In this document: positions 1 through 6,488 of the stretch, in pieces
Numbering within the stretch: position 1 is the first letter of the stretch
Layout of the letters: each line of letters begins with the position of its first letter
Virus record (IMG/VR): IMGVR_UViG_3300025117_000188
Location: 1 to 30,467 of that record
DNA: 30,467 nt
Origin: a virus
Direction: 5' to 3' (one strand)
Program-made: the position numbers and the translations under genes
The notes under the pieces: model-generated
Told to the model about the DNA's origin: nothing
The model's input: only the letters and a program-made list of their open reading frames with translations
Databases searched by the model: none

Positions 1-117
1 GGGGGATTTTTGGGGCTCGAGAGGTCAGTGACGTGGTGGATAGAAGGGACGATGCGGCGGAGGGTGGTGAAGGGGAAGACGATGAAGATGAGCGGGAAGG
101 ATGGTAGGAGGAGGACG

Positions 118-396
118 ATGGAGACGGAGAAGGATAAATGTGTGCGGTGCGGGCATGAGTATGGTGACTTGAACACGGATGCCGCATGCCCGGAGTGCGG
201 AATGTCGAGACCGGATCCTGAAAGGGAGGCCAGGATTGAGCGTAGGATTCACCAGATGAGCCGAATCCACGAAATCGAGCGAGAGATGATCGATGAGGAG
301 CGCGATGAGTGGATCATGTACGGGATGTGGATTCTGCGGCGGAAGAATGACACGTTGATGCTGAGTCCGTTGATAGGGATGCTGGGAGGGAAGTGA
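118..396 (+). CDS. Small zinc-ribbon protein, function unknown
   Basis: A 92-residue protein beginning METEKDKC. Two Cys pairs, CVRC (residues 8-11) and CPEC (24-27), form a zinc-ribbon-like knuckle. They are followed by a highly charged helical stretch rich in Arg, Glu and Ile (about 33-65) and a short hydrophobic tail. The frame is open upstream to position 10, but I chose the ATG at 118 because AGGAGGAGG lies at 106-114, and because the upstream extension is an Arg/Lys/Thr-rich run that looks like translated leader. The Cys pairs are seen directly; nucleic-acid or protein binding is only the usual role of such knuckles. It runs rightward and converges on the leftward block, separated by a hairpin at 423-464. 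The product is not otherwise recognised. Confidence 0.6.
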   Translation: METEKDKCVRCGHEYGDLNTDAACPECGMSRPDPEREARIERRIHQMSRIHEIEREMIDEERDEWIMYGMWILRRKNDTLMLSPLIGMLGGK

Positions 397-422
397 TGGG
401 GTGTGAGGTGGTGACGAGGAAC

Positions 423-464
423 CGCGGGGAAGCTTTCCGGATGGAAATCGGTTCGCTCCCCGCG
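423..464. terminator. Bidirectional hairpin between convergent genes
   Basis: Outer stem CGCGGGGA (423-430) pairs perfectly with TCCCCGCG (457-464). Inside it TTTCC (434-438) pairs with GGAAA (443-447) around a GGAT loop. It lies between the stop of the rightward zinc-ribbon gene (396) and the stop of the last leftward gene (484), the usual place for a bidirectional terminator. No long T-tract follows on either strand, so factor-independent termination is not certain. Confidence 0.5.
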
Positions 465-483
465 CGGGATTGTCGATAAGGGT

Positions 484-702
484 CTATATCGGATCAGTCT
501 CAAGCTTCAGCATGCGCCAAGTGCTGCGGAGCGCATCGCGTTGGGACATCCCGTGCAGGTCCATGTAGTATGCGGTGTAGCACGGGAGGTCGTGGCTGGC
601 GTTGATCTCCGCGATTCGCGCCATGGCGCCGGGGCCTACGAGTCGGACCTGGAGGGTGGTGAGGTCTTGGACTATGGAGATGTGGCTCATGTTGTCTGGC
701 AT
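484..702 (-). CDS. Hypothetical protein, last gene of leftward operon
   Basis: A 72-residue protein beginning MPDNMSHIS. The frame is open to 741, but the start at 702 is preceded on its strand by AAGGAG at good spacing, and it overlaps the upstream gene (stop at 687) by 16 bases, a typical phage operon junction. The sequence is mixed alpha/beta with no recognisable catalytic motif. It contains an aromatic segment CYTAYYMDLHGMS, followed by a basic helix. No family is recognised. It is probably co-transcribed with the four genes to its right from the promoter at 2487-2515 and ends at the convergent hairpin 423-464. Confidence 0.55.
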   Translation of the reverse strand: MPDNMSHISIVQDLTTLQVRLVGPGAMARIAEINASHDLPCYTAYYMDLHGMSQRDALRSTWRMLKLETDPI

Positions 703-1091
703 GGAGGGGCTCCTTCTTTTCTCCGCAGGATGCTCTTCCAAAACAGTCGTTCCTCGGCTGCTTTTCTTTCTTCATCGTTCTCACGCAGTCTCTGCCAGGG
801 TGCAATCCCCTTCCCCTCGTCTGCATCCACGGTTACCGTTCTCCCATAAACGCAATCCAGCCCGGAGCTGAGTGCCTGCCCGGACCAGTCCCGGCGCATG
901 TAGGCCGGCGTGATTGGGTCGCGTTTGCTGGTTCCGGGGATTCGGATATCCGTCGCGGCCAGGGAGAGGCACCGCGCCCAGGGGCGGACGTCGAGAGCCC
1001 AGTAGGTTTGAGCCAGGGACTGGAGGACTGGTTGAGTTATGGTCTGGGTGGTAATGGGTGTCGTCGGTATGGGCATGTCGGTGGTCTTCAT
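687..1091 (-). CDS. Hypothetical protein
   Basis: A 134-residue protein. The N-terminal 20 residues are Thr/Pro/Ile-rich and low in complexity. The middle carries a WALDVRPWARCLSLAA segment and the C-terminus is a charged helix rich in Arg and Glu (about 100-125). The start at 1091 is four bases after the stop of the ribbon-helix-helix-like gene, with AAGGAT as ribosome site, which indicates translational coupling. No catalytic motif, signal peptide or membrane segment is seen and the family is not recognised. It is a member of the leftward operon. Confidence 0.6.
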   Translation of the reverse strand: MKTTDMPIPTTPITTQTITQPVLQSLAQTYWALDVRPWARCLSLAATDIRIPGTSKRDPITPAYMRRDWSGQALSSGLDCVYGRTVTVDADEGKGIAPWQRLRENDEERKAAEERLFWKSILRRKEGAPPCQTT

Positions 1092-1095
1092 GGGC

Positions 1096-1311
1096 TTATC
1101 CTTTTTTGGTGGTGGTCGTTGATGTTGCTCCGCTCTCCTGGATGGTAAGGGCGTAGCCGAGCCGGTCGAGGCGGTCGGTTATGCTCCGGACCGCGAACGA
1201 GTTGAACGTTCGGCTGTCGTCCTTGGCTGCTGCCATGGCCAGAGCGGCCAGGTCCTTGTCCAGGTAGATGGTCATCTGGACTTTGTTGCCGGGGAGGATC
1301 TTCTTGGGCAT
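1096..1311 (-). CDS. Ribbon-helix-helix-like small DNA-binding protein
   Basis: A 71-residue protein. A short beta strand (KVQMTIYLDKDL, about residues 10-21) is followed by two helices (LAALAMAAAKDDSR and TFNSFAVRSITDRLDRLGY) and a Thr-rich tail. Strand-helix-helix at this size is the layout of Arc/MetJ/CopG repressors, which bind DNA as dimers through the paired strand. The fold is inferred from pattern only. Its place in the leftward operon, downstream of a promoter loaded with palindromic repeats (2487-2919), makes it a reasonable candidate autoregulator. It could instead be a non-regulatory protein of the same small fold. Confidence 0.55.
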   Translation of the reverse strand: MPKKILPGNKVQMTIYLDKDLAALAMAAAKDDSRTFNSFAVRSITDRLDRLGYALTIQESGATSTTTTKKG

Positions 1312-1360
1312 GGGTGGGGTTATCCTTTCCGCCCGGATGCCGCCGGGCTCGGTATGGTGG

Positions 1361-2023
1361 TTAATCTCCCTTTGGTGTCGTGAATCCCCACACTGCCGCC
1401 CTGATGCCTTCCTGGATGCGGTAGTAGTTCCCGCTTACCCGCACGTTGGCGTGCTGACGCTTCGTGTGGACCATGGAAGCGCGTTCACAGTACAGCTTCC
1501 CGCCAGGGGTACGAAAAAGCTTCCCGCGAATACGGTGCGTCTTCCGAAGGATCACTTCGTTTTCAATCTCCATGGCGTCTCGGGGGAGTGTCGCCGGGAC
1601 AAAAGCGATGTCACCTTGCCGGACAATGAGGTGCAACTCGTCGGAGGGGCAATCCCAGATCCTGGAAAGCACAAAAGCAACCGTGCCCTCCGGCGTCTCG
1701 AGCGCTTTCTTGGAGCGGGCCGGGGTGTCGACCGGGTGGGCGAACACGTTTCCGCTCTCAGTCCGTCCGATCAAGTAATAGTCTTTGCGGACGTGGTTGA
1801 ACCTGCGAGGGTGAAAAATGCACTGCCGTACCTGGACCACGATCAGGCTGGCGGCCTCGTCGTGGCCGTAGAGATCCACGTTGATGGAGCTTCCGCGCTG
1901 TTTGCGGAAGCTCTCGATGCCAGTGGTGTAAACGCCGGCTTTCTCGGCTTCGCGGATCAGCGTCCGGGCGAATTCAGGAATGTCGATCAATGCGTTGTAG
2001 TCGTTGCGTGCTGTCTGGTTCAT
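1361..2023 (-). CDS. Hypothetical phage protein, 220 aa
   Basis: A 220-residue soluble protein starting MNQTARNDYNALIDIPEF, with AAGGGG upstream of the ATG. It is the largest gene of the leftward block. The sequence alternates predicted strands and turns, for example SSINVDLYGHDEAASLIVVQVRQC and KDYYLIGRTESGNVFAHPVD. The C-terminal third is basic (RKTHRIRGKLFR...). No Walker, HTH, zinc or membrane motif is visible. I do not recognise the family. The gene lies between the zinc protein at 2115-2408 and the ribbon-helix-helix gene and should share their transcript. Confidence 0.65.
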   Translation of the reverse strand: MNQTARNDYNALIDIPEFARTLIREAEKAGVYTTGIESFRKQRGSSINVDLYGHDEAASLIVVQVRQCIFHPRRFNHVRKDYYLIGRTESGNVFAHPVDTPARSKKALETPEGTVAFVLSRIWDCPSDELHLIVRQGDIAFVPATLPRDAMEIENEVILRKTHRIRGKLFRTPGGKLYCERASMVHTKRQHANVRVSGNYYRIQEGIRAAVWGFTTPKGD

Positions 2024-2114
2024 GGCGTTCCCCTTCCTTGTTGGTGTGGTTGTTGTCCTCTCGCCTGCCTTCTCCCCGCGCTCCCGGTGTCCAGGTCGGG
2101 AGCGTAGGGGGAAA

Positions 2115-2408
2115 TCAGGAGATTTTTTGTGCTTCGAGGCAGTCCCTGTGCCCCCAAACCGAGCGGCATTTGTGGTAGGTCATGGCGTCAGGAGCATAAA
2201 TTCGCCCCTCGACCAAATGCCAAACCTCGGATACATGCCGCCCGCACACTTCACAGTGTCCGAATTTGGCCGATGATGCTCCCGTGTTGGTAATCCGGTA
2301 CACATACCTTCCGACGGGGGCCGAAGCCGCGGAGATTCCGTCGATTGTGGTCATGCGTTCCAGGTGGGATCTCTTTTTGTTGGTGCGGCTGTGTCCGTAA
2401 ATTTCCAT
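2115..2408 (-). CDS. Small Cys/His zinc-binding-type protein
   Basis: A 97-residue protein, first gene of the leftward operon. The C-terminal half holds CEVC (residues 52-55), H64, C81, H87 and C90, arranged like an HNH-nuclease-style or treble-clef zinc site but without an evident HNH catalytic set. The N-terminal half is basic (SRTNKKRSHLER). The first ATG at 2408 has AAGAAAG upstream; a second in-frame ATG at 2354 is possible. The promoter at 2487-2515 lies about 80 bases ahead. A nucleic-acid-binding role would fit the pattern but is not shown by it. Confidence 0.55.
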   Translation of the reverse strand: MEIYGHSRTNKKRSHLERMTTIDGISAASAPVGRYVYRITNTGASSAKFGHCEVCGRHVSEVWHLVEGRIYAPDAMTYHKCRSVWGHRDCLEAQKIS

Positions 2409-2486
2409 GATTTCTTTCTTTTCGTCCGCCTGCTTACCGGGGCGGTCTCTGTTGCCCGTTTGGGCCGTTCATGCGATGGTGAACAG

Positions 2487-2515
2487 ATAATAATTCATGA
2501 AAAATGCGTTGTCAA
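2487..2515 (-). promoter_or_regulatory. Leftward sigma70-type promoter
   Basis: On the minus strand TTGACA (2510-2515, perfect -35) is followed by exactly 17 bases and TATTAT (2487-2492, five of six -10 positions). It points at the operon 2408 to 484. The spacer contains the palindrome TTCATGAA, also part of a repeat family to the right, so a bound protein would sit between -35 and -10 and block polymerase. Confidence 0.75.
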
Positions 2516-2741
2516 CATTTTTTTGGAGTAAAATTCAAGAAAAATGTAAGGGGAGCCATAAGTAAAATGTAATCCATGAAAGAATGGCGTAGATGGCGGG
2601 CTATCCACGCATTTGAGGCTAAAATGAATGGCGATTCAGAACATTTTCGTATCGTTTGGACGGCAAAGTAGCGGAAAGACTTGATTTGTTTCAGAAATGT
2701 AATACATTCTTATCCAAATGTAATTTTTTTCATGAAAAACG
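2492..2741. repeat. TTCATGAAAAATG repeat family (putative operators)
   Basis: AATTCATGAAAAATG at 2492-2506 lies inside the leftward promoter spacer. AATTCAAGAAAAATG at 2532-2546 is one mismatch away and 40 bases further. Degenerate copies are CCATGAAAGAATG (2574) and TTCATGAAAAACG (2729). The core TTCATGAA is self-complementary. Placement over the promoter suggests a repressor site. Confidence 0.5.
2542..2724 (+). repeat. AAATGTAAT repeats
   Basis: AAATGTAA occurs at 2542-2549, 2565-2572, 2695-2702 and 2716-2723; the last three extend to AAATGTAAT. The third copy is half of a dyad, AATGTA-A-TACATT (2696-2708). Four copies in 180 bases, in an otherwise untranslated stretch, look like protein-binding sites rather than chance, although the region is AT-rich and no statistic was computed. 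Confidence 0.4.
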
Positions 2742-2859
2742 GGGTTTTTGGGAAAATCTTTGATATATCGTAAAAAAGTTGAAATATCGGCAGAGTTGGG
2801 GAAAATTCGTGAATGTTGGGCTCGGATGTTGAGTAGTGATCGAAGAATGCGAGATTTTA

Positions 2860-2918
2860 ACGAAATATCGTTAAAACTTGGAAAATTACGAAATATCGTG
2901 ATTTTAACGAAATATCGT
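2860..2918. repeat. ACGAAATATCGT dyad repeats (operator or iteron array)
   Basis: The 12-mer ACGAAATATCGT occurs perfectly at 2860-2871, 2888-2899 and 2907-2918. It is itself a dyad (ACGA...TCGT). The first copy sits in a longer palindrome with 9-base arms TTTTAACGA (2855-2863) and TCGTTAAAA (2868-2876). GAAATATCG also occurs at 2781-2789. Starts are 28 and 19 bases apart. These may be repressor operators for the rightward genes or iterons of a replication origin; the sequence alone does not decide. Confidence 0.6.
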
Positions 2919-3206
2919 GAAGGTCAGACCAGTAAATTACGAAATTGTAACCGGCCACTATGTTGTCTAATTCCTTATGGTCGGTATGAAGCACCAACGC
3001 CCCCTGTCTGCGAAATGCAGACTGCGGGAGAGTTGTGTGGTGCAGCAGTGTCGTTTTCTCCTCCTTTCGTGGGGGCGGTCACCTTGAGTCCGGTCAACTT
3101 GAGATGCTGGCTGCCCCTTTTTTATTTGCGGTCCGGTCCTGTAATTGTGTAGACTCTTGGCTATGTTGCGATGCATTTTGTGTTGCAGCACGGAGGGGGA
3201 TGCTCA

Positions 3207-3857
3207 ATGGGGGGAATGCAATCGCTCTCGCCGTCGTCATGCTCGGCGGACGGCGCGCACCTGTCCATGGCCGCCGCGCTTGGCTATGTGCAGGCTCCTC
3301 CGGTTGATCAGGAGACACGCCAGCTCGCGGCCGCCACGCTTTCTCGGGCCGCAAAGGATGCGTTGGTCGAGGCTTTCGATCCCAAGAATCGCTGGCTTAC
3401 CGGTGCTTTTCCCGTGCGCTACTGGCTGGACGACGAGCACGGGGAGGAGTGGCATACCAGTAAGGGTTTCACGTTTCGCTGGTGCCTTCAGTGCCTGGGC
3501 ATGGATGAGGCTTTCGTTCTTTCCAGGATCGCGGCCTGCGTGCTCCAAAACGCAATTATCCAATTGTGCCGGCGCTCTGTTCATGTTCGCCGCCAGGTCA
3601 TTACCGATGTTCGTCCCGAAGATCCTCTAATCAATGTCCCCATCGAAAAGTGGTTCGGCGAGTGGGCCGGGGAAGATGGCGTAAAGCCACCGGTGCTCTC
3701 GTTTTTGTGGTGCTGCGAGCTTCTGAGGCTCGATCCGCTCGCTATCAGGGTCGAGGTTGCCCGCGTGATCCGAAACTACACTCGAGGCGCGGATAACGTG
3801 GACCTCGACTGGGTGATCATGGACTATGCTCAGCGGCTTGTGATGAGGAATCGGTGA
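3207..3857 (+). CDS. Hypothetical protein, first gene of rightward block
   Basis: A 216-residue protein. The frame opens at 3171, but the ATG at 3207 has GGAGGGGG (3191-3198) at normal spacing, so I use it. It holds two similar segments, FRWCLQCLGMDEAFVLSRI and FLWCCELLRLDPLAIRVEV, sharing F-x-WC, L, a D and a final hydrophobic-R pair. This suggests an internal duplication of a small helical unit. Phage proteins with a comparable aromatic-x-x-C...LGLDP helix are common but mostly uncharacterised. As the first gene after the control region, a regulatory or early role is possible; no enzyme motif is seen. Confidence 0.6.
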   Translation: MGGMQSLSPSSCSADGAHLSMAAALGYVQAPPVDQETRQLAAATLSRAAKDALVEAFDPKNRWLTGAFPVRYWLDDEHGEEWHTSKGFTFRWCLQCLGMDEAFVLSRIAACVLQNAIIQLCRRSVHVRRQVITDVRPEDPLINVPIEKWFGEWAGEDGVKPPVLSFLWCCELLRLDPLAIRVEVARVIRNYTRGADNVDLDWVIMDYAQRLVMRNR

Positions 3858-3943
3858 GTCGCGGCGGTGAGTCGCGGCGACGAGCTGTAATGATGTTGAC
3901 CCAAGCCAGCTATCCCCCTTCGCGGAGAAAAGAAAAATGCCTG

Positions 3944-4420
3944 ATGTCTCCAACGTCCATCCCGCCCGAGAATGGAGGGCTCAGCTATGCCGTGGTCGTG
4001 ATGATCACCGGGGCCGTGGCGTTCTCGACGGCGGTCATTTCTCTCTTTTCGGCGTGGATCATGAACGAACGGCGACTCACCGACTTGTTGAATAAACAGC
4101 GACGAGACTACGAGGTGAAAGCCGAGGAGATGGCAGACGAGATGGACGGAAAATTGACGGCATCCAGGCAAGAAATCAGGGAACTGCAGGCGGAGATGCG
4201 GACGAAGTATATCACCCACGAACAATGTCAGGACTGCAAGTCTCGGGTGGCCGAAAGGGAGCATGGAATCGGAGAGGGAATCGAAAAGCTGTGTGGGCAG
4301 ATGACCACGTTCCAGGAGATCATGGAGCAGCGATTCGTGAGGTACGATAGGATTCTCATGGTCCTGGTAAATCGTTCCCCCGATATTTTGCCGGCCGAGA
4401 AGGAGGCGCTTTTCCCATGA
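3944..4420 (+). CDS. Membrane-anchored coiled-coil protein (possible i-spanin)
   Basis: A 158-residue protein from the ATG at 3944 (MSPTSIPPENGG), preceded by GGAGAAAAG. The frame opens at 3854 but the extension is Arg/Ser-rich and lacks a ribosome site. One membrane segment (AVVVMITGAVAFSTAVISLFSAW, about residues 16-38) is followed by a long charged heptad-like helix (NERRLTDLL...EIRELQAEM). A CQDC pair lies in the middle and a second amphipathic segment follows. N-terminal anchor plus coiled coil is the plan of inner-membrane spanins. The nearby small lipoproteins and endolysin support a lysis role, but other anchored phage proteins look the same. Confidence 0.55.
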   Translation: MSPTSIPPENGGLSYAVVVMITGAVAFSTAVISLFSAWIMNERRLTDLLNKQRRDYEVKAEEMADEMDGKLTASRQEIRELQAEMRTKYITHEQCQDCKSRVAEREHGIGEGIEKLCGQMTTFQEIMEQRFVRYDRILMVLVNRSPDILPAEKEALFP

Positions 4421-4608
4421 CGACTACCATCGCCGTGCTTATTTCCGTCGTTTCCGGCGCCGCCGGGATATGGCTCGGGCGAATCCGGGAGCGGGCATAC
4501 TGGGAGCCTAGGTTCCGCATCCTGATGCGAAGAATGAAGACCCAGGACCTGAGGAGGGGCGGTAGTGGGATCAGCGGGCGAGAGGTGAAAGGCGCGGCGA
4601 GGAAGTAA
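4417..4608 (+). CDS. Small single-pass membrane protein
   Basis: A 63-residue protein whose ATG overlaps the previous stop (ATGA). An N-terminal hydrophobic helix (TTIAVLISVVSGAAGIWLG, residues 2-20) is followed by a strongly basic tail rich in Arg. It could be a small lysis accessory or regulator such as a holin or pinholin, or a membrane tether. One membrane span with a basic C-tail is seen directly; function is inferred only from its neighbours. Translational coupling to the coiled-coil gene suggests they work together. Confidence 0.5.
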   Translation: MTTTIAVLISVVSGAAGIWLGRIRERAYWEPRFRILMRRMKTQDLRRGGSGISGREVKGAARK

Positions 4609-4666
4609 GACTGGAAACGGCGAAAGAATCGAAGGAACATGGCTGCGAAGCGGGAGGAGAGAAACC

Positions 4667-4828
4667 GTGAAGAAGAAAATGGATGAGAAGAAGCATCAGC
4701 AGGGTGGTGGTGTGAGTGGCCCCGGTCGAAAACATGGAGCGATGCTTCCCGGGATGCCGATGATGCCTCCAGGCAGTGGCGCGGGGAAGAAAAGTAGTAG
4801 TCAGCGAGGAGGGAAAAAATGCCGATGA
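4667..4828 (+). CDS. Small Lys/Gly/Met-rich protein
   Basis: A 53-codon frame starting with GTG, preceded by GGGAGGAGAG at 4651-4660, with its stop overlapping the first codons of the lipoprotein gene at 4819. The product is KKKMDEKKHQQ, then a Gly/Pro/Met-rich middle and a KKSSSQRGGKKCR tail. The composition is odd and it could be a spurious frame in a purine-rich leader. The ribosome site and the overlap junction argue for real translation. No family recognised. Confidence 0.35.
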   Translation: MKKKMDEKKHQQGGGVSGPGRKHGAMLPGMPMMPPGSGAGKKSSSQRGGKKCR

Positions 4829-5274
4829 TGACGATGGTGCGTGAGTGGGTCGTTGGAATGGTTGCCGGGATTGCGCTGATAGCGCTGTTTGCGGGATCGC
4901 TATTTCTCCTTCCCGGCTGCGTCCCGGTTCAGGTCAAGCCAGGTTGTGAAAACTCCATGCAATCCCAACCCGGCGTTGACATCGCCATGGCGGCCGGTGC
5001 AATCGGCCTGAGTGAGTACCTGCTGCAAAATCCGGAGGACAAGTCGGATGCGAGGAAGGCGGTAAAGGCCGCAATCGTGGTGCTCGAGCAGGACGTTGTG
5101 ACCATGGACCTTCTGGTGTCCGCGCTTCAAAAGGGGATAAGCTCTCGCGAAGTGCGATCTCGACTCGGGTATGTTGCCATTTTTGGCAGGGGGCGAACGG
5201 CGGGCACGGCGCTTGATTCGTGTGATCGGGAATACCTGTCGGCGCACTTCCAGGAATTGAGGGGAATGATATGA
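4819..5274 (+). CDS. Putative lipoprotein
   Basis: A 151-residue protein with a lipoprotein signal: a hydrophobic helix (VVGMVAGIALIALFAGSLFLLPGC) with Cys at position 34 as the likely lipidated residue. The lipobox LPGC is slightly off consensus. GAGGAGGG lies just upstream of the ATG. The mature part is helical (EYLLQNPEDKSDARKAVKAAIVVLEQDVV) with two further Cys and no enzyme motif. The stop overlaps the next lipoprotein gene. An envelope or lysis role is inferred from the two adjacent lipoproteins and the endolysin downstream. Confidence 0.6.
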   Translation: MPMMTMVREWVVGMVAGIALIALFAGSLFLLPGCVPVQVKPGCENSMQSQPGVDIAMAAGAIGLSEYLLQNPEDKSDARKAVKAAIVVLEQDVVTMDLLVSALQKGISSREVRSRLGYVAIFGRGRTAGTALDSCDREYLSAHFQELRGMI

Positions 5275-5483
5275 TGGCGAGATATATTGCAATGAAGCAC
5301 ATTCGAAGACTTGTGGCTGCGTTGGCTGTCTTGGTCATTGGTGGGATCTTGACGGCGTGTATGACCAATAAGAACACCATCAACGCCTACGAGGGATCGA
5401 CAGTCACGCAAAGCATCGACCAGAAGAAGACGGTCACGACCACGACCGATGCGTCCGTTCCTCCTGCGGCGTTGGGACTGTAG
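5271..5483 (+). CDS. Small lipoprotein (possible o-spanin)
   Basis: A 70-residue protein with a signal helix (RRLVAALAVLVIGGILTAC) ending in a good lipobox, LTAC; Cys30 is the predicted lipid site. The mature peptide is only about 40 residues and rich in Thr, Val and Asp, ending in a short Pro-Pro segment. A tiny lipoprotein near a membrane coiled-coil protein and an endolysin is the pattern of outer-membrane spanins (Rz1-like). Here the two candidates are about 850 bases apart rather than nested. The start overlaps the previous stop; a second ATG at 5274 is equally possible. Confidence 0.6.
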   Translation: MMARYIAMKHIRRLVAALAVLVIGGILTACMTNKNTINAYEGSTVTQSIDQKKTVTTTTDASVPPAALGL

Positions 5484-5485
5484 CC

Positions 5486-5713
5486 ATGGAAATGCACCAT
5501 GCCAAAGCCCAAGACGATGAAGTCCCAAGGCATCGCAAACTGAAGCGGTCTCATGAGCGACGAAGATTCACTATAGAGTATTTCACGCCCAAAGGTGGTG
5601 TGTGGAGCCGGTGGACTAAAAAGTACGTCACTGAGAAGTCCAGGGATGAAGCTGTTGTGATGTTGACCGAGAAATGCCGGTCAATTGGCTGGGTGTTTCG
5701 GGCAGGAGCATAG
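5486..5713 (+). CDS. Hypothetical basic protein
   Basis: A 75-residue basic protein: an Arg/Lys/His-rich N-terminus, then FTIEYFTPKGGVWSRWTKKYVTEKSRDEAVVMLTEKC, which reads as a small strand-strand-helix domain. It follows the lipoprotein gene by two bases. The 15 bases around its start codon are repeated exactly at the next gene (see 5717). Family not recognised. Confidence 0.5.
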   Translation: MEMHHAKAQDDEVPRHRKLKRSHERRRFTIEYFTPKGGVWSRWTKKYVTEKSRDEAVVMLTEKCRSIGWVFRAGA

Positions 5714-5716
5714 ACC

Positions 5717-5869
5717 ATGGAAATGCACCGAATCCTAAACTGCGGCTGCGCGGCGTGCCGAATGCGCGAGCGGAACGAGCTGTGCGATGCCGAGGCCATC
5801 ATCTCGCGGCTCGGTTGGGATTGGATCTGGACTTGGGCGATGAGGCCGTATCGAGACATGTGGACGTGA
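5717..5869 (+). CDS. Small Cys- and Trp-rich protein
   Basis: A 50-residue protein starting MEMHRILNCGCAACRMRER. Four Cys (9, 11, 14 and 23) could bind a metal. The C-terminus has a Trp cluster (WDWIWTWAMRPYRDMW). AGGAG at 5704-5708 precedes the ATG. The 15 bases around the start (5715-5729) are identical to those at the previous gene. Function unknown. Confidence 0.45.
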   Translation: MEMHRILNCGCAACRMRERNELCDAEAIISRLGWDWIWTWAMRPYRDMWT

Positions 5870-5934
5870 GCTGCTCCTTGCGTGGGAGCGTGGATTGAAA
5901 CAAATAGCGAGCGGGAAAGACGGGAGAAGAGACG

Positions 5935-6246
5935 ATGAACGGAGACCACCACGGACGAGTACCAAATCCGAATGCAATGCTGCTCAATCCAGAGCGCGAG
6001 CCGGAAGCAACCGGGGTTCGCACGGTTATAGACCTGCGCGTTCTCGTTACCAGCGATGGTCGTGTCCAAGTGACGGGCATCCCCCAGTCGATTGACGTTT
6101 TCTGCCAGGTGATGATGGACGCCAACCGCGCGGCCATGAAGCATTTCGTGTCACAGGCCGTAAAGGATGCGGCGGCGGGGCCTGCGTCGGACATCGTGTT
6201 GGCGAGGCCCGGGATCGTCAACCCTGGGAATGGGCGGGGGATGTGA
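5935..6246 (+). CDS. Hypothetical protein, 103 aa
   Basis: A 103-residue protein starting MNGDHHGRVPNP. The middle looks like a small beta hairpin plus helix (VIDLRVLVTSDGRVQVTGIP, then SIDVFCQVMMDANRAAMKHFVSQAV). No motif identifies a function. The leader contains a 17-base sequence, GCGGGAAAGACGGGAGA (5911-5927), that recurs before the gene at 13918. Its stop overlaps the next start. Confidence 0.55.
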   Translation: MNGDHHGRVPNPNAMLLNPEREPEATGVRTVIDLRVLVTSDGRVQVTGIPQSIDVFCQVMMDANRAAMKHFVSQAVKDAAAGPASDIVLARPGIVNPGNGRGM

Positions 6247-6488
6247 TGGAAACCTTGAATGAGCAACAACGGAAATACCTTGACCCCACAAAACCGCTAT
6301 GGCTACCGGAAGGTTCTGTCCGCGCCATCTTCACGGGCGGTGCCCTTTCCACGGCTGCGCTGTTGCTCCTTCTCCAAATCCAGGTGCCTGAATGGTTCGT
6401 GGGCTTGATCGTGATGGTGACGCAGAACTATTTCAACGCACGGGGGAATGAGACTCAAGTTCAGAAGGGGAAAGAAGGCGATGCTTGA
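6243..6488 (+). CDS. Small membrane protein (holin candidate)
   Basis: An 81-residue protein with one clear hydrophobic segment (about residues 28-59; TGGALSTAALLLLLQIQVP then WFVGLIVMVTQNYF) that could form one long or two short spans joined by a Pro. The N-terminus is polar and the tail basic. It overlaps genes on both sides and lies two genes before the possible small terminase and three before the endolysin. Size, membrane content and location fit a holin, but holins have no diagnostic motif, so this stays a candidate. ATG codons at 6243 and 6246 are both usable. Confidence 0.5.
   Translation: MMETLNEQQRKYLDPTKPLWLPEGSVRAIFTGGALSTAALLLLLQIQVPEWFVGLIVMVTQNYFNARGNETQVQKGKEGDA

Larger units (their letters stand above)
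2409..3206. promoter_or_regulatory. Divergent AT-rich control region
   Basis: About 800 bases separate the leftward block (first codon at 2408) from the rightward block (start at 3207). Base composition shifts sharply to A+T between about 2480 and 2950. The stretch holds one strong leftward promoter, several short dyads and three families of direct repeats, annotated separately. An open frame at 2748-3152 crosses the repeats, changes composition midway and has no convincing ribosome site, so I do not call it a gene. The layout resembles a phage early control region; the repeats could be operators or replication iterons. No convincing rightward promoter was found; the best is TTGATT (2671-2676) and TACATT, 16 bases apart. 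Confidence 0.6.

Noticed and set aside
1268-2107. 279-codon rightward frame
   Set aside because: It lies opposite the leftward genes 1096-1311 and 1361-2023, which have ribosome sites and operon spacing; the frame is their shadow.
2748-3152. 134-codon rightward frame in the control region
   Set aside because: It runs through the ACGAAATATCGT repeats, changes composition midway, lacks a ribosome site and has no recognisable protein features.
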